Source: Hyunsoonleella flava
GTDB lineage: Bacteria; Bacteroidota; Bacteroidia; Flavobacteriales; Flavobacteriaceae
Direction: 5' to 3'
DNA length: 64,000 bases
Assembly: GCF_004310325.1 (NCBI RefSeq)
Contig: NZ_SIRT01000017.1
Location: 19,834 to 83,833 of the forward strand
The position numbers were made by a program, and so were the translations under genes. The notes below the pieces were generated by a model that ran no database searches, had not been told where the DNA came from, and was given only the letters and a program-made list of their open reading frames with translations. Each line of letters starts with the position of its first letter. The first letter of the stretch is position 1. This document shows, in pieces, positions 19,699-26,917 of the stretch.

Positions 19699-21057
19699 TT
19701 AAACTGCTATATCGCCTTTTAAAATTGGGGTGTTTTCTTCTGTTTTTTTACTTCGTGCCCAAATCGCTAAGCCAAAAGTTAGGACGCCTAATCTTCCAAT
19801 AAACATCAATACAATTACAACCACTTTTCCAAAGGTATTAATATCCGCTGTAATACCGGTACTTATACCAACAGTTCCTAGTGCAGACGCCACTTCAAAT
19901 AGAATTTCTTCAAACTTTAAATCGTTGGTAAGTGTGATTAAAAACGTACCTATTAAAATAATGCTTGTATAGAAAATGAATGCTGAGGTAGCAATATACA
20001 AGCGTTCGTACGGAATTATGCGCCCTAGAAATGTGATGTGCTTGCTGCCTTTAAGTTGACTTTTCATAATAGCAAAAATAGCAGTTAAGGTTGTTATTTT
20101 TATACCGCCAGCAGTTCCGGAAGGTGATGCGCCAACGTACATTAAAAAAATACAAATAAGCATCATGGCTTGGGAGAATACTCCAAAGTCTACAGTATTG
20201 AAACCAACGGTAGTCATGGCTGTCATAGTTTGAAAAAACGATGCCAGAAATCTCGATTTCCCTGATAAGTTAACTATCGAAGGTTCGAAAAAATATAAAA
20301 ATATAGTTCCAAAAGTTAGGAGTAGTAAAAACCCGTAAAGGATGATTTTAGTTGTGAAGCTCAATTTGTGCGATTTTTTTCTGATAAACATGCCAAAATC
20401 TGTAATTACTATAAAACCCAAAGAGCCACAAATAGCCAGCATTGAAATTATAAAATTCACAAAATTATCATCTACGTATGCAGTGAAACCACTATTAAAA
20501 AGACTGAATCCTGCGGTACAAAATGTACTAACGCTATGAAATATAGATGACCAAAGTGTTTCCCAAAATGGTGCGCCACTTTCTTTAAAAGCTATAAAAA
20601 ACAGAATAGCACCTATAAGTTCCATAATGAAGGTGAATAGAATTACTGATTTTAAAAAATCGTTTATTCTGATGGTTTTTGGTAGTGTAAATTCGGTGGA
20701 GAGTATTTTTTTATGCCAGATGGTCATTTTTCGTGTTGTAGATAACAGCATGAATGTGGTAAAAGATAAATAACCAATGCCTCCAAGTTGAATGAGTATC
20801 ATAATGATTAACTGACCGAAAAAATTATAAGTATCAAAAATAGAAACGGTAACTAAGCCTGTTGTAGATACTGCTGAAGTAGAGATAAATAAATGATCTA
20901 ATATGGAAACACTTTCTTTCTGAACTATTGGAAGACATAACAATAAAAAGCCTAAAATAATATAACTTAAAAAGCCATAAAACAAATTTTGTTGTGGAGA
21001 CCATCCTCTTTTTAATAAGGCGTATTTTTTTGCGAGTTGTTGAAATTTATTTGGCAT
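19699..21057 (-). CDS. TrkH/KtrB-family potassium uptake channel subunit
   Basis: 452-aa membrane protein with the fourfold M-P-M repeat of Trk/Ktr/HKT transporters. Filter-like glycine motifs are visible in STTGLV, STFCTAGFS, TTVGFNTVD and GTVGISTG. Length fits KtrB rather than the longer TrkH. No gene for a TrkA/KtrA RCK regulatory subunit is adjacent. First of the run EI24-GNAT-hemF-hemB; separated from hemE by a palindromic repeat element. Confidence 0.92.
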   Translation of the reverse strand: MPNKFQQLAKKYALLKRGWSPQQNLFYGFLSYIILGFLLLCLPIVQKESVSILDHLFISTSAVSTTGLVTVSIFDTYNFFGQLIIMILIQLGGIGYLSFTTFMLLSTTRKMTIWHKKILSTEFTLPKTIRINDFLKSVILFTFIMELIGAILFFIAFKESGAPFWETLWSSIFHSVSTFCTAGFSLFNSGFTAYVDDNFVNFIISMLAICGSLGFIVITDFGMFIRKKSHKLSFTTKIILYGFLLLLTFGTIFLYFFEPSIVNLSGKSRFLASFFQTMTAMTTVGFNTVDFGVFSQAMMLICIFLMYVGASPSGTAGGIKITTLTAIFAIMKSQLKGSKHITFLGRIIPYERLYIATSAFIFYTSIILIGTFLITLTNDLKFEEILFEVASALGTVGISTGITADINTFGKVVVIVLMFIGRLGVLTFGLAIWARSKKTEENTPILKGDIAV

Positions 21058-21128
21058 AATGTATTAAGGTTGTTTTTATAAAAATAAACCTTTTAAAAAC
21101 GAAATTTAAATTATTTGATGTTACTTCT

Positions 21129-21259
21129 GCGTTAGGGATTGAACGGCCTGTTGGAGCTCCCGACCTAAGGAGGAGCGACTAGTGAAAGCCCGACCTACTT
21201 TTTACAGCGATTAGTTGATGGTTAAAACCAAATGTTACACAAAAAAGTAGGTAACGCCC
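21129..21259 (-). repeat. Palindromic intergenic element, copy 2 (behind hemE)
   Basis: In minus orientation it begins GGGCGTTACC 8 bp after the hemE stop and ends AATCCCTAACGC. The first hairpin is replaced by a longer inverted repeat, ACCTACTTTTT / AAAAAAGTAGGT, around 38 unique bases. The core GGTCGGGCTTTC, GTCGCTCC and GGAGCTCCAACA is conserved. It fills the gap to trkH. Confidence 0.85.
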
Positions 21260-21267
21260 AAATTATT

Positions 21268-22293
21268 TTAATTTTCGTACTCTTTTACAGCATCTATAAA
21301 CGCTTTGGCATTATCTAAACCTATATTTGGCAAGATGCCATGGCCTAGGTTTACAATATATTTGTCTTTACCAAATTCGTTAATCATTTGGTGCACCATT
21401 TTCTTAATTTCTGCTGGAGGTGAAAATAAGCGTGTGGGGTCGAAATTACCCTGAAGCGTTATGTTTCCACCTGTTAAATAACGTGCGTTTCTTGCAGAAC
21501 AGGTCCAGTCTACACCCAAGGCTGCAGCACCAGATTTTGCCATTTCGCCTAACGCAAACCAACAGCCTTTACCGAAGGCAATTACTGGGGCGTCATCTTT
21601 TAAAGCGTCAATAATTTGCTGGATGTATTGCCATGAAAATTCTTGATAATCTACTGGTGAGAGCATGCCTCCCCAAGAATCGAACACCTGTACTGCATTA
21701 CAGCCTGCTTTTACTTTTTCTTTTAAATAAGCAATAGTGGTATCTGTAATTTTTTGAAGCAATTGATGAGCTGCTACAGGGTTTGTAAAACAAAATTCTT
21801 TGGCTTTATCAAAGTTTTTACTGCCTTGACCTTGCACGCAATAGCATAAAATGGTCCACGGTGAGCCTGCAAAACCAATTAATGGAATTTCATCGTTTAG
21901 TTTTTCTTTGGTGGCTTTTATGGCTTGGTATACGTAATCTAATTCTACCGTAACATCTGGTACAATTACATTATCAACATCTTTTTGAGAACGAACTGGG
22001 TTTGGTAAGTATGGGCCAAAATTTGGCTTCATCTGCACCTCGATATTCATGGCTTGTGGAATGACCAAAATATCACTAAACAAAATAGCCGCATCCATAC
22101 CGTATCTGCGAATGGGTTGAACTGTAATTTCACTGGCTAATTCTGGGGTTTGGCAACGCGTAAAGAAATCGTATTTTGCCTTAATTTCCATGAATTCTGG
22201 CAAGTAACGTCCTGCTTGACGCATCATCCATACCGGTGGACGATCTACCGTTTCTCCTTTTAATGCTCTTAAAAATAAATCGTTCTTTATCAT
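21268..22293 (-). CDS. hemE: Uroporphyrinogen decarboxylase
   Basis: Decarboxylates the four acetate side chains of uroporphyrinogen III to give coproporphyrinogen III. 341 aa, full length. Signatures: [16 protein letters not shown] near the N-terminus, the aspartate of FSDILVIP, the FAGSPWT block, and the C-terminal NLGHGILP. It reads in the same direction as hemA and hemCD, but a four-helix-bundle unit lies between hemCD and its start. Confidence 0.97.
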   Translation of the reverse strand: MIKNDLFLRALKGETVDRPPVWMMRQAGRYLPEFMEIKAKYDFFTRCQTPELASEITVQPIRRYGMDAAILFSDILVIPQAMNIEVQMKPNFGPYLPNPVRSQKDVDNVIVPDVTVELDYVYQAIKATKEKLNDEIPLIGFAGSPWTILCYCVQGQGSKNFDKAKEFCFTNPVAAHQLLQKITDTTIAYLKEKVKAGCNAVQVFDSWGGMLSPVDYQEFSWQYIQQIIDALKDDAPVIAFGKGCWFALGEMAKSGAAALGVDWTCSARNARYLTGGNITLQGNFDPTRLFSPPAEIKKMVHQMINEFGKDKYIVNLGHGILPNIGLDNAKAFIDAVKEYEN

Positions 22294-22297
22294 AACT

Positions 22298-22330
22298 GGC
22301 TGTTGGCTGTTGGCTTTTAGCTATTGGCTA
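22298..22330 (+). repeat. Left arm of heptameric TTRGCNN repeats
   Basis: Reads GGCTG, then TTGGCTG, TTGGCTT, TTAGCTA, TTGGCTA, giving a 7-bp period with the core TTRGC. It lies 4 bp after the hemE start (outside hemE) and just beyond the four-helix-bundle stop. It faces inward and matches the reverse complement of the right arm at 22737-22770. Confidence 0.8.
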
Positions 22331-22337
22331 AGGCGTA

Positions 22338-22694
22338 TCAGCTATTTTTGATTTTATTTATTAAACTATTTATCATTCTTGCTTCTTTTTGGATTAAAGT
22401 AAAAACAATTTCTAGTTCTTTTTCTTCTATAAATTTTAACTCTTGTGCGATGACAAGTTGTGTTTCCACTTCGAAAAGTGAACCTATTGCTATTTCAAGA
22501 AAGCGTTTAAACTCAACCTCACTATTTCTGCTACAACCTTCAGCTATGTTTGAAGGAACAGATACCGATGCTCTTGTGATCTGACTTCGTAAACCAAACT
22601 TCTCTTCAGATGGTAATTTATCAGATAATCGATATACCTGTTTTACAAGTTCAATACCATTCTTCCAGATTTCAAGTTTTCTAAAATCCCTCAT
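22338..22694 (-). CDS. Four-helix-bundle protein (S23/IVP family)
   Basis: 118 aa of almost pure alpha-helix with family landmarks: FRKLEIWKNGIELVKQVY, then SQITRASVSVPSNIAEG, then EFKRFLEIAIGSLFEVETQL. This family includes proteins encoded in intervening sequences of 23S rRNA genes, and the Avd accessory proteins of diversity-generating retroelements share the fold. Its function is unknown. It is the only gene in the 480 bp between hemCD and hemE and is flanked by inward-facing 7-bp-period repeat arms, so it appears to be a small inserted unit rather than part of heme synthesis. No reverse transcriptase or transposase is nearby. Confidence 0.92.
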   Translation of the reverse strand: MRDFRKLEIWKNGIELVKQVYRLSDKLPSEEKFGLRSQITRASVSVPSNIAEGCSRNSEVEFKRFLEIAIGSLFEVETQLVIAQELKFIEEKELEIVFTLIQKEARMINSLINKIKNS

Positions 22695-22699
22695 TCTAT

Positions 22700-22770
22700 C
22701 TAGCTCTTAGCCTTTAGCTTTATATTCATAACGGTGGCGCCAACAGCTAAGAGCTAAAGGCTAACAGCCA
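22700..22770. repeat. Right arms of heptameric TTRGCNN repeats, forming a hairpin
   Basis: On the plus strand 22701-22720 reads TAGCTC TTAGCCT TTAGCTT. At 22737-22770 the minus strand reads GGCTG TTAGCCT TTAGCTC TTAGCTG TTGGC. The two arms are inverted relative to each other and can pair just upstream of the four-helix-bundle start codon. The outer arm is the inverted counterpart of the left arm. Confidence 0.8.
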
Positions 22771-22773
22771 TTA

Positions 22774-24348
22774 TCAAACGTAGTGCGCATTCACCAATTC
22801 AATCACACTTTCTACAGTTGGCACTTTTGCAATTCTAACATCTTTGAAATGCTTTTTTGCTTCTTTTGCTGTGGTTTCTCCTATACAAAATGCTATTACA
22901 TCACTCTTGTTACTGCGAGCAAAGCTTTCTACGGTTGAAGGACTATAAAACATGGCACCTTCTATAGAATCTTCTACTTTATGCCCATCGTATTTAGTTT
23001 GGTATGCTTCAACTTCGTTAACTTTTATATTGTTTTCGCTCAAAGTTGTTGGTAAATCGTCTAATCTAATATCACTACAAAAATAGGTTACTGCTGTACC
23101 TTCAATATATTCTACTAAATATGCTGCTAGTGCTTTTGCGTTTTTAGCAGAATGCTTCACAGGTCCTATTTTACGTTCTATTAAACGCTTGGTTCTTCTG
23201 CCTACGCAATAAATATTTTTAAATTGTAATTCTTCAGCAGAGTAATTTGTAATGAGTGCTTCAACAGCATTTTTACTTGTAAGAATAACATTTTCAATCT
23301 CAGATTTTAAAATTTGAGGACGAATACGATTCAAACTTATTTTAATAAAATCATCGCTTTTTGATACTACTTTTTCATGAAATAGCTTTTGCTGATCTTG
23401 CGTTAATTTTTTAGTTGAAAATACATTGGTAACCTTGTTTGAGTACTTAATTTCATCCATCAAACGTTTACCACCGCGCTCTATAATATAATCAGCACAA
23501 AACACGGCTAAATCTTCGTGTTTGCCTAGTTTTTCAGAACGTTCTACGTTTATTTTTTTGGAACCATCTTTGCTTAAAAGTACACCTTTAAAATGTACTT
23601 CTTCATTTTTAATAAAAGCTAGAGCCCCTATTGGTGCTGTACAACCGCCTTCTAATCTATTTAAAAACTTACGTTCTACAGTAGTGCAAATCTCAGTTTC
23701 TTCATGGTTTAACGCGGCGCAAGCTTCTTTAACAAAATCATCTTCATCTAAAGCAGTAATCATAATGGCACCTTGGGCTGGTGCAGGAATCATCCAATCA
23801 AGATTAATGGCTTCTTCTGGCCTAATGCCAATTCTACCAATACCTGCAGCGGCGAAAATGGCACCATTCCAGTCGTTATCTTGAAGTTTCTGCAAACGAG
23901 AATTAACGTTACCACGCAAATCTGTTATAGTATGTGTTGGGTATCGGTTAAGCCACTGTGCTTTTCGGCGTAAACTACCTGTAGCAATTACGGCATCTTT
24001 AGCACTTAAAAATTCTTCATTGCTTTTAAATACCAAAGTATCATTGACGTTACCACGCTTTAAAACTGCCGCTTGTACAATGCCTTTTGGCAAAACGGTA
24101 GGTACATCTTTTAACGAATGTACTGCAATATCGATATCGTGATTTAACATGGCGATATCAAGCGTTCTAGTAAAAATACCTGTAATGCCTAATTCGTAAA
24201 GCGGTTTATCCAACACCAAATCACCTGTGGATTTTACTGGAACCAGTTCTGTTGCATGTCCTTCTTTTTCGAGTAAACTTTGTACTATTTTGGCTTGCCA
24301 TAGCGCTAATTCGCTATCGCGCGTACCAATCCTTATGGTTTTAGACAT
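22774..24348 (-). CDS. hemC: Fused hydroxymethylbilane synthase / uroporphyrinogen-III synthase
   Basis: 524-aa two-domain enzyme for consecutive heme steps. HemC part (about 1-305): IGTRDSELALWQA, catalytic Asp D81 (HSLKDVPT), TGSLRR, and dipyrromethane-cofactor cysteine C236 (LEGGCTAPIGA). The remainder (about 310-524) has a HemD-like layout (VILTSKNAVEAL, YCVGRRTKRLI, MFYSPSTVESF, FCIGETTAKEA). HemC alone is about 310 aa, so this is the hemC-hemD fusion common in flavobacteria. The start overlaps the hemA stop by 8 bp (ATGTCTAA). Confidence 0.95.
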   Translation of the reverse strand: MSKTIRIGTRDSELALWQAKIVQSLLEKEGHATELVPVKSTGDLVLDKPLYELGITGIFTRTLDIAMLNHDIDIAVHSLKDVPTVLPKGIVQAAVLKRGNVNDTLVFKSNEEFLSAKDAVIATGSLRRKAQWLNRYPTHTITDLRGNVNSRLQKLQDNDWNGAIFAAAGIGRIGIRPEEAINLDWMIPAPAQGAIMITALDEDDFVKEACAALNHEETEICTTVERKFLNRLEGGCTAPIGALAFIKNEEVHFKGVLLSKDGSKKINVERSEKLGKHEDLAVFCADYIIERGGKRLMDEIKYSNKVTNVFSTKKLTQDQQKLFHEKVVSKSDDFIKISLNRIRPQILKSEIENVILTSKNAVEALITNYSAEELQFKNIYCVGRRTKRLIERKIGPVKHSAKNAKALAAYLVEYIEGTAVTYFCSDIRLDDLPTTLSENNIKVNEVEAYQTKYDGHKVEDSIEGAMFYSPSTVESFARSNKSDVIAFCIGETTAKEAKKHFKDVRIAKVPTVESVIELVNAHYV

Positions 24349-25606
24349 TTGTTTTTTGAGGTTCTTCTAACTGAAATACTTTTTTTATCAGTTCTAGACT
24401 ATCATCCGTAGAAACGTCATCATCTTTTAAATGATGGGCAAAATGATTAGTTATTTTTTGAATGATTTTATTGCTGATTAATGCTGCTTGTTCTTCGTTA
24501 AAGTCAGATAATTTTTTACGTTGCGTATCTAACTCTGCTGTTGCAAAATCCGTCAGCTTATGCTTCAAAGCTTTAATGGTAGGTGCAAACTTTCTAGTTT
24601 CTAGCCAGCTATTAAATTCTGCTTTTACGTCTTCAATAATAGTTTCAGCTAATGGAATATCAGCTTTACGTTTTTCAAGAGTTTCATCAGTAATTTTTGA
24701 TAGATGATCCAGATGTACCAAAGAGACATTGTCCAATTCCTGAACATTTTCATTCACATTCTTCGGAATAGATAAATCTAAAATTAAAAGTGGCTTTTTA
24801 GTTTGAATAATATGCTTATCTATGGTTGGGCGATGCGCTCCTGTAGCGACAATTAAAATATCAGAAGTGCTAATTTGCTCTTGTAAATTGGCATAATCCT
24901 TTACTACCAAATTGAACTTACCAGCAATTTTTTCAGCCTTGTCTTTTGTTCTATTGATGAGTGTAATGTGCTCGTTTTCGGTATGTTTTACAAGATTTTC
25001 GCAAGTATTTCTACCAATTTTTCCTGTACCGAAAAGCAATATGTCTTTGTTGGAAACATTCTCTACATTTTTAAAAATGTATTGTACTGAAGCAAACGAT
25101 ACCGAAGTTGCTCCTGATGAAATATTTGTTTCTGTTTTGATACGCTTACTGGCTTGAATCACAGCATTGACCAAACGCTCGGAAAAATGATTCAGTAAAT
25201 TATATGTTCTAGAGAGTTTAGTGCTGGACTTAAGCTGACTGATGATTTCAAAATCACCTAAGATTTGGCTATCTAATCCAGAACCCACACGAAACATATG
25301 CGCAATAGCTTCCTTATTTTTGTAAATGTAGGCTACATCGCGAAACTCTTCAACAGTACCGTTGGTGTTATCACATAGTAATTCAATAAGTTGATACGGA
25401 TGCTGTGCGAAACCATAAATTTCGGTTCTATTACAGGTAGAAGTGACTATTAAACTTTCGATGTCGTTGTCTTTAGCCTGTTGTAGTAATGCATGTTTTG
25501 CGTCATTATCCAAACTAAAACGACCACGAATATCGGCGTCAGCTTTCTTATAACTCAAGCCAATGGCGTAAAAAGAACTACTTCTACTTATGTTGTATTT
25601 ATGCAT
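24341..25606 (-). CDS. hemA: Glutamyl-tRNA reductase
   Basis: First committed enzyme of C5-pathway tetrapyrrole synthesis, reducing glutamyl-tRNA to glutamate-1-semialdehyde. The ATG at 25606 (MHKYNISRSSSFYAIGLS) is preferred over the GTG at 25627. The catalytic Cys is in TSTCNRTEIY (residue 58), the NADPH-binding motif in LFGTGKIGRNT, and a C-terminal dimerisation helix is present. First gene of the minus-strand heme block, divergent from an AraC regulator. Confidence 0.96.
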   Translation of the reverse strand: MHKYNISRSSSFYAIGLSYKKADADIRGRFSLDNDAKHALLQQAKDNDIESLIVTSTCNRTEIYGFAQHPYQLIELLCDNTNGTVEEFRDVAYIYKNKEAIAHMFRVGSGLDSQILGDFEIISQLKSSTKLSRTYNLLNHFSERLVNAVIQASKRIKTETNISSGATSVSFASVQYIFKNVENVSNKDILLFGTGKIGRNTCENLVKHTENEHITLINRTKDKAEKIAGKFNLVVKDYANLQEQISTSDILIVATGAHRPTIDKHIIQTKKPLLILDLSIPKNVNENVQELDNVSLVHLDHLSKITDETLEKRKADIPLAETIIEDVKAEFNSWLETRKFAPTIKALKHKLTDFATAELDTQRKKLSDFNEEQAALISNKIIQKITNHFAHHLKDDDVSTDDSLELIKKVFQLEEPQKTNV

Positions 25607-25628
25607 TACTCTACCTGAAATTGCCACA

Positions 25629-25636
25629 CAAAAGTA
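25629..25636 (-). promoter_or_regulatory. Candidate -7 box of the hemA promoter
   Basis: Minus strand TACTTTTG matches the Bacteroidota -7 consensus TAnnTTTG, about 23 bp upstream of the hemA ATG, predicting a very short leader. A convincing -33 element is not seen. Confidence 0.45.
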
Positions 25637-25704
25637 ACGTCATTGATAATAAAAAAATAACGCTGAAAGAACTTTTAATATCGTTTGTGGTTTTTTAAAG
25701 CATT

Positions 25705-25738
25705 TTGCAGAAAAAATATGATAAATGTCATACTTTTG
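25705..25738 (+). promoter_or_regulatory. Candidate promoter of the AraC-type gene
   Basis: TTG at 25705-25707, then 23 bp, then TACTTTTG at 25731-25738, matching the Bacteroidota -33/-7 pattern. The predicted leader to the ATG at 25799 is about 55 bases. Confidence 0.5.
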
Positions 25739-25798
25739 TAGTGAATTTGGTAGTTTTGAATGCTTTAATTTAGAACTATTCTAAATAAATAAGAAAAA

Positions 25799-26695
25799 AT
25801 GAACGCAGAGCACAGTGCAAAAAGTATCGCTAGAAGAACTTTTGAAGAGACAAAAATAGATGACGGTTTTTTGGTATTAACCTTCAAAAATGACGAAAGT
25901 ATCGCTCAAAGTGTTGCAAAAGACATAGATAGCACGTTTATTCAATTTCATTTCTGTATCAAAGGAGGTACTAAATTCGTTTTTAACCAAGGCCGTTATA
26001 GTTTGGATATACATGAGGAAAATTCGTTGCTGTTGTATAACCCACAACGCGAATTACCGATAGATCTTCAAGTTGAACCCAATTCTTGGATAGTGTCTAT
26101 TTTAATATCCATTAAAAAATTCCATGGTTTATTTTCTCAGGAAGCCGACTATATCTCATTCTTAAATTCTGAAAATAAGGACAAAAAATATTATAAAGAT
26201 GGTGTGATTTCACCGTCGATGGCGATTGTTTTGAATCAATTGATAAATTATAGTTTAAATGCAACTATTAAACAATTGTATTTCAAAGGAAAAGCCTACG
26301 AATTATTGAGTTTGTATTTTAATAGAAGTGAGGATGCCGATGTTGAGCAATGTCCGTTTTTAGTGGATGAAGCTAACGTGATTAAAATTAGAAAAGCAAA
26401 AGACATCATAGTTTCCCGAATGGCGGAACCGCCAACATTACAAGAATTAGCCGATGAAATAGGATTGAATATTAAAAAATTAAAAGAAGGATTTAAGCAA
26501 ATTTATGGCGATTCCGTATTTAGTTTTCTGTTTGATTATAAAATGGAAGTGGCTCGCAAGCTTTTAGAATCAGGAGAGAACAATGTTAATGAAGTAGGCC
26601 ATAAAGTAGGATACAGTACCTCTAGCCACTTTATTGCAGCGTTTAAAAAGAAGTATGGTACAACGCCAAAAAAGTACGTTATGTCCTTAAATTAA
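25799..26695 (+). CDS. AraC-family transcriptional regulator
   Basis: 298 aa. The C-terminal AraC DNA-binding domain (about 195-296) has both helix-turn-helix halves (TLQELADEIGLNIKKLKEGFKQ and NVNEVGHKVGYSTSSHFIAAFKKKYG). The N-terminal domain is a beta-rich region of unknown ligand. It is divergent from hemA across 192 bp that holds two TAnnTTTG boxes, so control of the heme operon, perhaps in response to iron or heme, is plausible but only inferred from position. Confidence 0.9.
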   Translation: MNAEHSAKSIARRTFEETKIDDGFLVLTFKNDESIAQSVAKDIDSTFIQFHFCIKGGTKFVFNQGRYSLDIHEENSLLLYNPQRELPIDLQVEPNSWIVSILISIKKFHGLFSQEADYISFLNSENKDKKYYKDGVISPSMAIVLNQLINYSLNATIKQLYFKGKAYELLSLYFNRSEDADVEQCPFLVDEANVIKIRKAKDIIVSRMAEPPTLQELADEIGLNIKKLKEGFKQIYGDSVFSFLFDYKMEVARKLLESGENNVNEVGHKVGYSTSSHFIAAFKKKYGTTPKKYVMSLN

Positions 26696-26754
26696 TACGT
26701 TTTAATCAAATTTTATTAGATTTGATAAATGATTAACCCCAAAACTCATTTATC

Positions 26755-26910
26755 ATGAAATTTCTAACCCCAGAGATTGAAGCCTTGTCAAAACAATATG
26801 TTCAAGGCAAATCATTAGCAAAACCTAGTACGTCTTGTGGCATCTTTCAAGATTGCAATCCAAGTGAAACGCATCCTAATTTTTATCAACAGAAAGATAT
26901 AAAGCACTAA
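26755..26910 (+). CDS. Small 51-aa protein, function unknown
   Basis: ATG at 26755 opens a 51-codon frame (begins MKFLTPEIEALSKQY, ends with KDIKH). It has two cysteines (CGIFQDC) and no signal peptide or membrane segment. A -7-like TAGATTTG lies at 26716-26723. The ORF lies 59 bp after the AraC gene in the same direction, and its stop is 8 bp from the end of the converging TraB gene. Coding potential is judged from the plausible composition only. Confidence 0.5.
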   Translation: MKFLTPEIEALSKQYVQGKSLAKPSTSCGIFQDCNPSETHPNFYQQKDIKH

Positions 26911-26917
26911 AGGTGTT

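Noticed and set aside
22338..22694. Diversity-generating retroelement suggested by the Avd-like fold
   Set aside because: No reverse transcriptase, template repeat or variable-repeat pair in the window.
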